Counted from the first letter of the stretch, positions 42,683 through 51,929 are shown. The stretch: 64,000 bases of DNA from Methanomassiliicoccales archaeon LGM-DZ1 (GCA_030168595.1 CP115556.1:372001-436000), one strand, 5' to 3'. Numbers and translations are program-made. Notes: a model not told the origin generated them from the letters alone.

Positions 42683-43730
42683 TGCCGTCGATGCTGTCCA
42701 GCATCATGGCGACATCGTGCGCCCCGAGCCCGGCGATGTTGAAGGACATCACCGAGCTGCGAAGGTCCGGGTCCTCCGGGCCGACGAAGGACAGTCCTTT
42801 GATGTCCTTGATCTCCCCGTACATGTACTCCATGAGGGCGCGGTCGTGGGCGGCCACGTTATCCATGCCGATCTTCTCCAGGTATTCCACGGCGGCCTTC
42901 GTGCCGAATATGCCGGCATAGTCCTGCAGCCCGGCCTCGAAGCGGTCTGGGGCGGGAGCGAAACTGACATTATCATAGGTGACGAGCCCCACGGTCCCCC
43001 CGCCGTACTCCAGGGAAGGCAGGGAGCGGAGGGCCTCGCCGGTGCCGTAGAGCAGGCCCATGCCGGAAGGACCCAGCATCTTGTGGAGCGACAGGGCGTA
43101 GAAATCGGCTCCGAGCTTCTTCATATCGATCTTCATATGGGGCGCCGCCTGCGCCCCGTCGACGATGACCTTCGCCCCATAGTCATGGGCGATCTCGGCG
43201 ACATCCTTCACCGGCACCACGCATCCCGTGACGTTGCTGCAGTGCCCGACGGACACGGCCTTCACGTCGCGCCCCATCGCCTCCTTAAAGGATTCGATGT
43301 CGAACACCCCGTCCTTCCCGGACCTGGACATCCTCATGCGGATGCCCTTAGAGTCCCTGAGCATGAGCCAGGGGACATAATTGGAGTTGTGCTCGGTGTC
43401 GGTGGTGACGACCGCGTCCCCCCTGCGGAGCCCGAGGCCGCGGGCGACGGTGTTCAGGCCCTCGGTGGTGTTCTTCGTGAATATGAAGCAGTCCGGGGAT
43501 TCGCCGCCGAAGAAGGAGCATAGCTCCTCCCTCGTCTCGTCGACCCTCACGGACACCTCGTTGGCGAGGTGGTGGACGCTCCTGCCCCCGCACACCGGGC
43601 ACTTAGTGTAATACTCCGTGACTGCCGCTATGACGCTGTCCGGACGGAGCGACTGGCAGGCGCTGTCCAGATAGACCCCCCTGTCCTCCCTCATGGTGGG
43701 GAAATCCATGCGGAGACGTCCGAAATCCAT
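42504..43730 (-). CDS. Cysteine desulfurase (SufS/IscS-like class V aminotransferase)
   Basis: 408 residues. PLP-enzyme marks: FTKNTTEGLNTVA (about 83-95), the TEHNSNYVPW His (about 113), VDGAQAAPH (Asp, about 190-198), ALSLHKMLGPSGMG with the PLP lysine (about 214) and RSGMHCAHPF with the catalytic cysteine (about 361). It moves sulfur from cysteine for Fe-S cluster or thiolation pathways. A CPVCGG pair near residue 44 is unusual for SufS. No Suf partners are adjacent. Confidence 0.87.
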   Translation of the reverse strand: MDFGRLRMDFPTMREDRGVYLDSACQSLRPDSVIAAVTEYYTKCPVCGGRSVHHLANEVSVRVDETREELCSFFGGESPDCFIFTKNTTEGLNTVARGLGLRRGDAVVTTDTEHNSNYVPWLMLRDSKGIRMRMSRSGKDGVFDIESFKEAMGRDVKAVSVGHCSNVTGCVVPVKDVAEIAHDYGAKVIVDGAQAAPHMKIDMKKLGADFYALSLHKMLGPSGMGLLYGTGEALRSLPSLEYGGGTVGLVTYDNVSFAPAPDRFEAGLQDYAGIFGTKAAVEYLEKIGMDNVAAHDRALMEYMYGEIKDIKGLSFVGPEDPDLRSSVMSFNIAGLGAHDVAMMLDSIDGIMVRSGMHCAHPFFVSRGIEGSVRASVYLYNNREDIDRFAAALRKVADTFGGFRNTRRP

Positions 43731-43812
43731 ACGGGCCGATTCTATGCGGGATTATTTAAACATAACAGGGCGCGTGCGCATTTTATTAAACGGGACGGCA
43801 TAGCGGGACCGG

Positions 43813-44718
43813 ATGACAGAACTCAGCACGGATATAGGCGGCCTCGCCCTCGCTCTCCCGGGGATGGTGGCGTCCGGCATCATGGACGAGACAGGGGCAT
43901 CCATGGTCAGGATGCTCGGGGCCGGCGCAGGAGCCGTCGTGACGAAATCGATCGGGCTGCAGCCCAACGCAGGCCATGAGAACCCGTGCTTCACGGAGGT
44001 CAAAGGCGGGTACATCAATGCAATGGGCCTCCCCAACCCCGGGATAGAGGCCTTCGGCCCGGAGATGGCCGAGGCCGTCCCGCACGGGAAGATCATCGGC
44101 TCGATCTACGGCGCCAACCCCGATGAGTTCGCGAAGTTGGCCGGGAAGATGGAGGACTACGGGGCCTGCGCGGTCGAGCTCAACCTCTCCTGCCCCCATG
44201 CCAAGGGCTACGGCATGGAGGTCGGCACGGACCCGGAGCTCGTGAAGAGCATAGTGTCCGCAGCCAAGGGCGCCGTGAGCATCCCCGTCTGGGCCAAGCT
44301 GACCCCCAACACCCACATCCTCAATGAGATCGGCAGGGCCGTGGAGGACGGGGGAGGGGACGCCATCGTGGCCATCAACACCCTCAAGGCCATGGTCATC
44401 TCGCCGGAGTTCGCCAGGCCGTTCCTGAGCAACCGTTTCGGAGGGCTCTCCGGCCCCGCCGTGAGGTCGGTGGGCGTGAGGGACATCTACGACCTGTACG
44501 ACGCCGTCTCCATCCCGCTGGTGGGTGTCGGGGGCATCTCGGACTGGAGAGACGCCGCCCAGTACATCATGGCCGGCGCCAGGGCGTTCCAGGTGGGGAG
44601 CGCGGTGGCCAAGGAAGGGCCCGAGGTGTTCGGGAAGATCAACCGGGACCTCCTGGATTTCATGAGGGACCGCGGCTACGGCCGCATATCCGACATGGTG
44701 GGGGCGGCTCATGACTGA
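43813..44718 (+). CDS. pyrD: Dihydroorotate dehydrogenase, class 1B catalytic subunit
   Basis: 301 residues. FMN-barrel motifs include VASGIMDETG, the catalytic cysteine in ELNLSCPHAKG (about 120-130), the Lys in VWAKLTPN (about 165), and a C-terminal VGVGGISDWRDA and AFQVGSAVAKEG. It oxidises dihydroorotate to orotate in pyrimidine synthesis and, in class 1B, passes electrons to the PyrK subunit encoded next, with which it overlaps by 8 bp. Confidence 0.92.
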   Translation: MTELSTDIGGLALALPGMVASGIMDETGASMVRMLGAGAGAVVTKSIGLQPNAGHENPCFTEVKGGYINAMGLPNPGIEAFGPEMAEAVPHGKIIGSIYGANPDEFAKLAGKMEDYGACAVELNLSCPHAKGYGMEVGTDPELVKSIVSAAKGAVSIPVWAKLTPNTHILNEIGRAVEDGGGDAIVAINTLKAMVISPEFARPFLSNRFGGLSGPAVRSVGVRDIYDLYDAVSIPLVGVGGISDWRDAAQYIMAGARAFQVGSAVAKEGPEVFGKINRDLLDFMRDRGYGRISDMVGAAHD

Positions 44719-45475
44719 TTTCGTCAAGATACTGGGGATCACCGACGAGGCGTACGACACCAAGACCTTCGAGTTCCAGATGGACGAGAAGGCGTCCCCC
44801 GGGCAGTTCGTCATGGTATGGGCGCCCGGGATGCACGAGATCCCGATGTCGCTGTCGAAGACCGGGAGGATCAAGTCGATCACGGTGAAGGCCATCGGCG
44901 AGGACACGCGCGCCCTGCACTCGAAGACCGTCGGGGATGTCCTGAGGGTCCGCGGGCCGTACGGGCGCGGATATGTGCTGGAGCCCGACAGGCGCTACCT
45001 CATCGTAGGCGGAGGAGTTGGCACGGCCTCGGTCCTGCCCGCAGTGAAGGAGACCGGCGCGGACACCATCATAGCCGCCAGGTCCGACAAGGACATCATC
45101 CTCAGGGACAGGGCGATGAAGTACGCGGACAACGTGTGGATCGCCACGGACGACGGCTCGGAGGGGTTCCACGGGAACGCCGTCCAGCTGCTGAGGGAGA
45201 AGTGCGCCGAGAAGGAGTACGACTGCGTGCTCGCCTGCGGCCCCGAGGTCATGCTCTACTTCACCCTGAAGGCCTGCCAGGACCTGGGCCTGGACTGCCA
45301 GCTCTCGCTGGAGAGGTTCATGAAATGCGGGGCCGGGGCATGCGGGTGCTGCGTCATGGACGGCCAGCGCGTCTGCCGCGACGGGCCGGTCTTCAGCAGG
45401 GCCCAGGTCGAGAAGATGAAGGACTTCGGGAACAGCAAGCGCGACGAGTGCGGCCGCGTCGTGAAGTTCAGGTGA
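44711..45475 (+). CDS. pyrK: Dihydroorotate dehydrogenase electron-transfer subunit
   Basis: 254 residues. A ferredoxin-reductase-like FAD domain (PGQFVMVWAPG, about 30-40), an NAD-binding VGGGVGTASVLPAV (about 99-112) and a C-terminal 2Fe-2S site: CGAGACGCCVMDGQRVC (about 207-223). PyrK carries electrons from the FMN of PyrD to NAD. Overlap with pyrD ensures coupled synthesis. Its TGA overlaps a GTG that could begin the next reading frame. Confidence 0.92.
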   Translation: MTDFVKILGITDEAYDTKTFEFQMDEKASPGQFVMVWAPGMHEIPMSLSKTGRIKSITVKAIGEDTRALHSKTVGDVLRVRGPYGRGYVLEPDRRYLIVGGGVGTASVLPAVKETGADTIIAARSDKDIILRDRAMKYADNVWIATDDGSEGFHGNAVQLLREKCAEKEYDCVLACGPEVMLYFTLKACQDLGLDCQLSLERFMKCGAGACGCCVMDGQRVCRDGPVFSRAQVEKMKDFGNSKRDECGRVVKFR

Positions 45476-45905
45476 TCCCATCTCCGCTCCGGACGGCAGC
45501 ATAACTGTCTACCACGGGAACCTGGAGCTGCACGTCCCCAGGTCCTGCTTCAGCGGCCCGGAAGCCCGCCCCGTCAGGTCCGAGCAGGAGAGGTACGGGA
45601 AGCTCATCCGCGAGCGCTATCCCTGGCTGACCCAGAACTCGGTGGAGGTCATGTTCAGGAAGGCCCGCGAGGTAATGAAGGCGACCCTCGACGAGGAGAC
45701 CGGAGGGATGTCCACCAGCGCGGTCCTGGCGAGGAAGGGCGACCTCGAAGGCGCCGCGGCCGCGCTCAGGAAGCACCTGGAGGACGACCCCGAGGATGCG
45801 GACGCCTGGTACCGCCTCGGGGAGGTCCTCTGCAGGGCAGGGCATACGGAAGAGGGCTACGCCGCCTTCAGAGAGGGGCGGAAGCACTTCCGAACAGGGC
45901 CTTGA
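45472..45905 (+). CDS. Small TPR-like protein, start obscured by a probable frameshift
   Basis: From 45642 a normal start (GTG, then an ATG at 45651) gives 80-odd residues with a TPR-like helix pair (GDLEGAAAALRKHLED, ADAWYRLGEVLCRAGH). The same frame stays open and protein-like back to about 45474 (ITVYHGNLELHVPRSC, EQERYGKLIRERYPWL) without a usual start codon. A GTG at 45472 overlapping the pyrK stop would fit if one C were restored in the CCC run at 45477-45479, giving VIPISAPDGS. So either a real frameshift or a base error. Function unknown. Confidence 0.5.
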
Positions 45906-46719
45906 TCGCCTCGGCGACCTCAGGCACGGTAGCGCCCCACGGGACCGAGACGGTGCTCCCGTCGATCTCGAAACCGCTCTTGACGCGGCAGCATTTCACA
46001 ATGGTCGGGACGCCGTCCCCCGGGACCCTGTCCCTGGGGCAGATGTCTATGAATGGAGCATCGAAGCCGTACTCCTCGCGGAATATCCTGCGGGAGAGGT
46101 TGCAGCCCACCAGCGTGATGTCCTTCCCGGTTATGTCCGGGACCTGGTCGAGGAAGCAGAACGGCCTGGAGGACGATGCCCCAGACACCTGACAGGGGAA
46201 CATCACCTCCCGGGTCCCCGCCTGCTCCGAGAGCGCGGACATGTCGATGTCCTCCTCGTAAGGGACCACCGGGAGGTCCACATACCCCGACCTAAGTGCC
46301 AGATCTACAAGATAGGACAGTTTGGACGGCCTCGGGGGAACCGCATCGATTATACGGAGGCGGAGGGGCTCCACGCCGGAAACGAAGCCTATGTGGGAGA
46401 ACAGCCCGCGGACCACGACGGTCTTCCCCGGATGCTCCGACTGTATGCGGGCCATGGCCGGGAGGTTGACGACGTCCGCGTCCGGCCTGTCGACGAAGAC
46501 GGTGTCCTCCGGCAGGGAGATGATGTCGAAGCCCGTGACCTCCCTGAGAAGAGAGCCCTCCGGGGACTTGCGCAGGCGGACGACAGCCATGTCCTCCCCG
46601 TTGCGGAGTACGACGTACTCCGCTCTCTTGTAGGCCCTCCAGTCCTCCATGTTCGCGCGGATGTTCCCGCGGGTCAGCTTCCAGCCGACATCGCGGACGG
46701 AAATGTCCTTGCAGTGCAC
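45868..46719 (-). CDS. Conserved-looking hypothetical protein
   Basis: 283 residues from GTG 46719 (HCKDISVRDVGWKL). A mixed alpha/beta protein without signal peptide or membrane helices. Strands such as GKTVVVRGLFSHIGF and PLRLRIIDAVPP suggest one core domain; two Cys-containing stretches (VMFPCQVSG, IVKCCRVKSG) occur in the second half. I do not recognise the family. A TAATAATCC box (46739-46747) is about 25 bp upstream. It overlaps the TPR-like gene by 38 bp at the 3' ends. Confidence 0.65.
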   Translation of the reverse strand: MHCKDISVRDVGWKLTRGNIRANMEDWRAYKRAEYVVLRNGEDMAVVRLRKSPEGSLLREVTGFDIISLPEDTVFVDRPDADVVNLPAMARIQSEHPGKTVVVRGLFSHIGFVSGVEPLRLRIIDAVPPRPSKLSYLVDLALRSGYVDLPVVPYEEDIDMSALSEQAGTREVMFPCQVSGASSSRPFCFLDQVPDITGKDITLVGCNLSRRIFREEYGFDAPFIDICPRDRVPGDGVPTIVKCCRVKSGFEIDGSTVSVPWGATVPEVAEAIKALFGSASAPL

Positions 46720-47006
46720 GGCCCCTTAATCCCCCTGCCGGTAATAATCCCTGCCGTCCGGAACTCGGTCTGATACAGCAACGCACCCCATTTTATGTGC
46801 ATAACACATCTTTCCTATCGGCGGCCGCCGCCCGGCCGCACGCCCCTGCCAATCGCGCGAGGCCGTTGCTGCGGCCGGCGGGGGCGTCACTGTGCATCCG
46901 TTCGGCTGATCCCGTTGCATTTCGAATTGATGCTGCCAATCAATGCTGTTCTGAACAGTTCTCCGCCTGTTGTTCAGCTCTCGGCCCCGAAGGATCGGGG
47001 AGCGCG
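46720..47006. other. Intergenic stretch without a recognised gene
   Basis: Between the hypothetical gene start and the IS left duplication. Apart from the promoter of the upstream gene and a short palindrome TTATGTGCATAA (46793-46804), I see nothing supported. Short open frames on both strands overlap each other and lack coding character. Confidence 0.5.
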
Positions 47007-47015
47007 GTCCGATGC
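47007..47015. repeat. Target-site duplication, left copy
   Basis: GTCCGATGC at 47007-47015 recurs exactly at 48519-48527, directly outside the 18-bp inverted repeats of the insertion sequence. Confidence 0.88.
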
Positions 47016-48518
47016 GACTGTGTTGAATAAGTCTTGACCCCCCATGTCTCAAGCCTTCAGCATAATCTCCCGATGGATGTCGTACAGCGAATACCGGTAC
47101 TGCATCGTAAGACACATCCTGTCGAAAAGCCTGTTTGCTATGCGGTCGCTGTACAGTTTCTTGAACGCCGAGAAGAACGCTTCCACATGCCAGCGCGAGT
47201 TGTAACCGGTGATCCTATGTGCCAGCTTCTTCCCGAAGTGCCTGTCCAAATCCTTAAGCGCCTCGCGTCTGGGGAGCGTGTCGCAATCTTCGAATTTTTC
47301 CTTCAGATTGGGGCAGAATGCTATTTCCGCCTCATCCATGAACTCCCAGTTCGCCACGGTATCGTACGCGCTGTCCGCCGACACCCATTTCAGACGCACG
47401 CCGGTCCGAAGCGCCCCCGATACCAGGGGGGCCATCATCCGGGCATCGCCGGGTTTCTCCATGGTAGTGGCGAAGGCCACCACCTTTTTGGTGCGGAGGT
47501 CGACCATCGCGTGCTGTTTGATGAACCTCCGGTTGTTCGTCAGCCAGATATGTTCCAGATATATCCCGGGACCGGATATTCCTTCCCCGGAACCGTCGAC
47601 GGCGGCGAAGATGTTCTCTCCGCCGACGGCCGATTTCAGAACCTTGACCTCCATGGATTCCCTTATCTTCTCCGCTTCCTAGTCCCTTTCCGCCTGGATA
47701 TCGGCTTCGGCCTGCGAGGTCGGTATCATCCGGGGGGCTTTGTACTCCGGAAAGATGCCCGAACATATGATCCTGAGAGGGTCGAATTCTTCCCTGATCC
47801 CTCTGCCGGCCAGTATCACCGTCGCTTCGGAGATGACCTTCAGTCCGAATCCGCCCTTTTCGAACTTCAGCTGGGATTTGTGCAGGGTCGCATAGTTCGG
47901 TTCGGGGAGGCCCCGGGACTCCAGCAGGACGCTGGTCCTGCTGATGGTACGGCGGTAGCTTCTTTCGCCGTCCTCCTTGAGATATGAGAGATACAGTATC
48001 AGCGACGGCGGATATTCGTAAGGACGTCCGATCTTTCCGGGCGGATTCAGTATCTCCAGTTCCGCCGCCACCCGCTCCGGCTTAAGCCAGGTGTCCAAAA
48101 TGCGGCCTTCCTTCAGGACCGCCTTGTCCAAGGCGGTCCAATGTCCTTTTCTGGTATCGTATTTCACTCCGAGCGCGTCGGCGTTCTTGCTGCGTTCGGG
48201 GTTTTTGCCCCCGCTCTTTTTATCCTTCCTCTCCCTTCTGCAACCTGTCATGAAAATGACACCCCTGGGAGGAGTGTCAAGCGTCGAAACTTGAGGCACC
48301 CCTCCCTACTTCTTTTCAACAACCTGCTGTCTGGCTATGCTGTTTTAAGCGATTTTCCTTATGCGTTTTATATATAAATATATGCGTAAAAACTAAATAT
48401 TAAAACAATGAATAAAAACATACATTCAGGCCTAGAACAGACAAAAACCGACTCTCATTCAAAGAAAACGGAAGACGGACGGGCCGGATCTCCTTTGCCC
48501 GACTTATTCAACACAGTC
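47016..48518 (-). mobile_element. Insertion sequence with 18-bp ends and 9-bp target duplication
   Basis: Perfect 18-bp terminal repeats (GACTGTGTTGAATAAGTC at 47016-47033 and its complement at 48501-48518) enclose one transposase gene. The 9-bp direct repeat GTCCGATGC on both sides proves insertion as a unit. About 1.5 kb long. The clean ends imply a recent event, yet the transposase carries an in-frame TAG. It lies 42 bp before the tRNA-Cys gene duplication boundary. Confidence 0.9.
47049..48251 (-). CDS. DDE transposase with one in-frame TAG (possible pyrrolysine codon)
   Basis: 401 codons from ATG 48251 (a GTG at 48299 is also possible) to TGA 47049. The only interruption is a TAG at 47681-47679, codon 191, between ADIQAERD and EAEKIRES; the frame is the same on both sides. 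The second half carries the catalytic core: IFAAVDGSGEG (first Asp), WVSADSAYDT (second Asp) and NSRWHVEAFFSAFKKLY (final Glu). Methanogens of the presumed group insert pyrrolysine at UAG, so this may be a full-length product; otherwise it is a nonsense-mutated gene. Family within the IS4/IS5 superfamily not settled. Confidence 0.75.
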
Positions 48519-48527
48519 GTCCGATGC
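48519..48527. repeat. Target-site duplication, right copy
   Basis: Exact copy of GTCCGATGC at 47007-47015. Confidence 0.88.
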
Positions 48528-48535
48528 AACAAGTG

Positions 48536-48545
48536 TTTTATATGT
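48536..48545 (+). promoter_or_regulatory. TATA box of tRNA-Cys
   Basis: TTTTATATGT about 30 bp before the mature tRNA 5' end, a usual distance for archaeal tRNA promoters. The IS lies only 17 bp upstream of it. Confidence 0.6.
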
Positions 48546-48569
48546 TACCAAAATATCCTTTGGCCAGAA

Positions 48570-48644
48570 GTCGGGGTAACACAGCGGCCTATGTGGCGGA
48601 CTGCAGATCCGCATACGGGAGTTCAACTCTCCCTCCCGACTCCA
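48570..48644 (+). tRNA. tRNA-Cys (GCA)
   Basis: A full cloverleaf: acceptor GTCGGGG/TCCCGAC, a D arm with CAC/GTG, anticodon stem GCGGA/TCCGC around loop CTGCAGA (anticodon GCA), and T stem GGGAG/CTCCC with loop TTCAACT. The discriminator base is T, the identity base of cysteine tRNAs, and CCA is encoded (48642-48644). No intron is seen. Confidence 0.93.
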
Positions 48645-48822
48645 AATTTCTGATTCTCATCATGCAGCCGTTTCCTCTCCGGACTGCCGTTTCCGTCTGA
48701 ATTCAGATGTCTGGCACATCAGATTTTCATTATATGGGACTCGTGCCGCGGCGATGCGCCCGAGACCGCGTTTTACATAATCTTTATAAACGGAGTTTAA
48801 ATAATGCGCCACAGGTGAATAT

Positions 48823-49371
48823 ATGGCCAACATGAAGATAGAGAACGTAGTTGCATCCACTTCTCTCGGCCAGGAGATCGATCTGGATAAGATCATGGCA
48901 TCTCTGGACGGTGCCGAATACAACCCCAAGCAGTTCCCCGGGCTCGTCTACAGGCTTAAGAGCCCCAAGACCGCTACTCTACTCTTCCGCAGCGGAAAGA
49001 TCGTCTGCACCGGCGGCAAGAGCAAAGATGAGGTCAAACAGGCCATAACGCAGGTCGCCAAGGACCTCGAGAAGGCCGACATCAAGATCACCATCGAGCC
49101 CAAGATCGAGGTCCAGAACATCGTCGCCTCCTCCGACCTCGGCCAGGAGATCAACCTGAACACCGTCGCCATCACGCTCGGCCTCGAGAAGGTCGAGTAC
49201 GAGCCCGAGCAGTTCCCCGGGCTCGTCTACAGGCTGGACGACCCCAAGGTCGTCGTCCTCCTGTTCGGCTCCGGCAAGATGGTCTGCACCGGTGCCAAGA
49301 TCCCCGAGGATGTCGTCCGCGCGGTCGAGAAGATCGCCGATGAGCTCAGGGACGCAAGCCTGATGTCCTGA
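48823..49371 (+). CDS. tbp: TATA-box-binding protein
   Basis: 182 residues forming the two direct repeats of the TBP saddle: IENVVASTSLGQEIDL with YNPKQFPGLVYRL (about 5-50) and VQNIVASSDLGQEINL with YEPEQFPGLVYRL (about 95-140). TBP binds the TATA box and recruits TFB and RNA polymerase. Archaeal length, with a short acidic tail. The start is set by GGTGA at 48814-48818, four bases upstream; a TTTATAAA box lies at 48783-48790. A terminator follows. Confidence 0.96.
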   Translation: MANMKIENVVASTSLGQEIDLDKIMASLDGAEYNPKQFPGLVYRLKSPKTATLLFRSGKIVCTGGKSKDEVKQAITQVAKDLEKADIKITIEPKIEVQNIVASSDLGQEINLNTVAITLGLEKVEYEPEQFPGLVYRLDDPKVVVLLFGSGKMVCTGAKIPEDVVRAVEKIADELRDASLMS

Positions 49372-49384
49372 AGGCAGGCCTGCA

Positions 49385-49412
49385 GCGGGGCTCCGCCCCG
49401 CATCATCTTTTT
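49385..49412 (+). terminator. Terminator of tbp
   Basis: GCGGGGC-TCC-GCCCCGC (49385-49401), then ATCATC and TTTTT. The rest of the gap to 49620 shows no further gene. Confidence 0.7.
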
Positions 49413-49620
49413 CCCATCATCCCCATCTTTTATCCGCTGTCCGCGTTATTATGATACTGAGGCCGCATCGGTGCCCGGCCCGGATGTGCCAGAACCGCGG
49501 ATGGATTCATGCCGTATCCCTACTGGGAATATTTGTCCCACCGAGGATTTTAATTACATATAACCGTACATGCGGCATTCACTCCCCTGAAAGGATCGAT
49601 AACTGGAAGGAAGGGGGAAC

Positions 49621-51312
49621 ATGAGCCTTAAAAATGAGAGATCCGGTTTCTTTGGATTGGTAAAACTCGCGGTCGCTCTCGCCGCAGTCATCCTGATCGC
49701 CGCTGTCGCGGTATCGGTGATGACTTCGGAAGACGATGACGAAGGGCAGTCCAGCACGAATTATGTGACCGCCGACGGCGGAAGCGCCTCATACACTCCT
49801 GCCGATACTTCCGATTTCATCACCTCGACCGTGCTGACAATCGGAGTCGGCCAGAGCAAAGTCATCACTCCCGAGTCCTACCTCATGCTCTCGGGGATGA
49901 GCTACAAGTCCTCCGATACGGGCGTGGCTACCGTCTCCAACAACGGCGGCTACTGCACCGTCACCGGCGTGGCCGTCGGTTCGGCGACCGTCACCTGCAC
50001 GTACGGGAGCTACACCTCGACATGCACCGTCACCGTCCAGTCGGACGAGTCGGAGAGCGTCCTCAACGTATACGATGTGAAGGAGGGGTCCAGCGCCTAT
50101 GCTACCGTTTCGGGCGACGGCTTCGGGAACGGGCTCCTGTCGCTGAGCTTCAACAGTGCCAGCGGGACATATACCTACAGCACCGGGCTGTTCACTGTGA
50201 AATCCGTTGAGACCGATTACATAGTCATAAACCTCTGTGGAACCGACAGCGGAAACTGGTTCAGCAGTTATGTGACCATCAAGATGTATGTTGCGACCGG
50301 CGACGGAACCATCGTCAGAAAAGCGACATACAGCTCTAGCCCGTTCGTGCCGGGCGCACAGTACAACACAGACGGCGGAGCGGAGATCCTGGTCCCCACC
50401 GCACTGCTTAGCGATGGCACGGAGTATTCAGTATACTTCCGCTTCTACACCTCCGATCTTCCCATAGCCGGCTACTCGAAGCAGATCACAGGCAGTTTCA
50501 CCTACCACTCGAGCAATTCCGGCGGGACCGACATGAACGGGACCTTCGCGCGCGCCTATTCCTGGTCGTACGATGCCGATCACGACGGCACGGTGTCCGA
50601 TGACGAAGAGTACAGTGCCAGCATCACCGTCCCATACTACATCTACTACATGGAGGCCCGCACCAACTCCTCGTACACGAGTACAGAGAGCTACTCATCG
50701 GGCAGCATATTCACCAACAGGGCCGGCGATTCCGAATACACCGACACCCTGGAAAGGGTCGCCATGTCAGACAGCGTGACCAAGTCGCTCTGCGAGGCCG
50801 TGGTGAAGGCCTATGAGGACAACGGCGGGACCTGGTCGTCCCTTAGCAGCAGCGACAAGGCCCAATTCATCCTGGCCTTCACGCAGATCAACTTCACGTA
50901 TGCATACGACAGCTATCAGTACGGGGACGGAAGCACCTCCGCAGAATACTGGGCATACTCCATGGAGACCATCTGGGCAGGCGCAGGGGACTGCGAGGAC
51001 ACCTCCATCCTCACCGCGGTGCTGTTCAAGGCCGCCGGCCTGAAGTCCGGGGTCTACCTGGTCCCCGGCCACGCGATAGCTGCTGTCGCCCTGGAAGATT
51101 ACGATGCCGCGGCGATAGAGATCGACAGCAACTACTCCGGCTACGGGGTCATGAGCAAGGACGCGGACGGCACCGTTTACTACGGGTGCGAGACCACCGC
51201 TGAGCTCTACCTTCCGGTCGGCCGCATAACCCAGAGCGCCACTGTCAGCGGGACCGTCTACAACTTCTGCGACACAAGCGCCAGCTGGTGCGAGCTGGAC
51301 ATAATAAACTGA
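49621..51312 (+). CDS. Secreted protein with Ig-like domain and transglutaminase-like domain
   Basis: 563 residues. A hydrophobic anchor (LVKLAVALAAVILIAAVAVS, about 14-33) is followed by a Big_2-type Ig domain (about 70-140, with ATVSNNGGYCTVTGVAVGSA) and a Thr/Ser/Tyr-rich middle. The C-terminal domain resembles transglutaminase-like cysteine proteins: a Cys in GAGDCEDTS (about 458), a His in VPGHAIAAVAL (about 482) and an acidic partner in AIEIDSNYSG (about 497). Such extracellular enzymes may act on peptide cross-links or host/bacterial proteins. A GCGGGG/CCCCGC hairpin at 51319-51336 follows. Confidence 0.75.
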   Translation: MSLKNERSGFFGLVKLAVALAAVILIAAVAVSVMTSEDDDEGQSSTNYVTADGGSASYTPADTSDFITSTVLTIGVGQSKVITPESYLMLSGMSYKSSDTGVATVSNNGGYCTVTGVAVGSATVTCTYGSYTSTCTVTVQSDESESVLNVYDVKEGSSAYATVSGDGFGNGLLSLSFNSASGTYTYSTGLFTVKSVETDYIVINLCGTDSGNWFSSYVTIKMYVATGDGTIVRKATYSSSPFVPGAQYNTDGGAEILVPTALLSDGTEYSVYFRFYTSDLPIAGYSKQITGSFTYHSSNSGGTDMNGTFARAYSWSYDADHDGTVSDDEEYSASITVPYYIYYMEARTNSSYTSTESYSSGSIFTNRAGDSEYTDTLERVAMSDSVTKSLCEAVVKAYEDNGGTWSSLSSSDKAQFILAFTQINFTYAYDSYQYGDGSTSAEYWAYSMETIWAGAGDCEDTSILTAVLFKAAGLKSGVYLVPGHAIAAVALEDYDAAAIEIDSNYSGYGVMSKDADGTVYYGCETTAELYLPVGRITQSATVSGTVYNFCDTSASWCELDIIN

Positions 51313-51385
51313 TGGCCGGCGGGGAATATCCCCCGCTCAGGCCTCCCGATGGGGACCGATGGTGCTGTCGGCCCGCATCGCATCC

Positions 51386-51832
51386 TCAGGACCGCTCCTC
51401 TTCCAGAAGCCAATCCAAGAGGTTCGAATGGTGCAGCCCGTCCGGAAGGTCGGTGACGAACGAGTCCATGGACAGCACCGTCTTCGGATAGCTGTCCCTG
51501 ATCAGGCGGAAGGGAGCGACTTCGTGTTCATACGTATCGTCCGTCATAATGGACATCGTCACCTGGATGTACTGGACCTCGCGGTTCCTGCGTGCAGTGA
51601 AATCCACTTCCCTGTCTCCATATTTGCCGACGGCCACTTCGTAACCCCTTCTCAGAAGTTCCAGATATACGATGTTCTCGATCTGCCTGCTTATGTCTTC
51701 CCTTGATGAGATTCCAAGGACTGCGTTCCTCATGCCGGTATCGGAGACATAGTATTTCTCCAAAGTATCGAGGAGTCTTTTCCCGCGTATATCGTAACGT
51801 TCCGCTTTGTAGATCAGAAAGGCCTTCTGCAA
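51386..51832 (-). pseudogene. DUF4143-type ATPase, C-terminal fragment
   Basis: 148 residues matching only the C-terminal part of AAA_14/DUF4143 ATPases: IYKAERYDIRGKRLLDTLEK (in pieces), KYYVSDTGMRNAVLG and the nuclease-like REVDFTARRN with YIQVT. The N-terminal P-loop part is missing, and upstream lies a non-coding inverted repeat and then a divergent Fic gene. Either a remnant or a stand-alone domain. Whole relatives lie at 53063 and 54706. Confidence 0.65.
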
Positions 51833-51834
51833 TT

Positions 51835-51867
51835 ATTTAGGTATTATTTGGCTATTGATACCTAAAT
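51835..51867. repeat. Inverted repeat between ATPase fragment and Fic gene
   Basis: ATTTAGGTAT (51835-51844) and ATACCTAAAT (51858-51867) are perfect complements, 13 bases apart, in an A+T-rich divergent region. Probably an operator for one or both genes. Confidence 0.55.
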
Positions 51868-51929
51868 TAAATAAATACAATGTCTTTTTTTCAGTATTTA
51901 TCATTAAATATTACCTAGATAATTGATCG

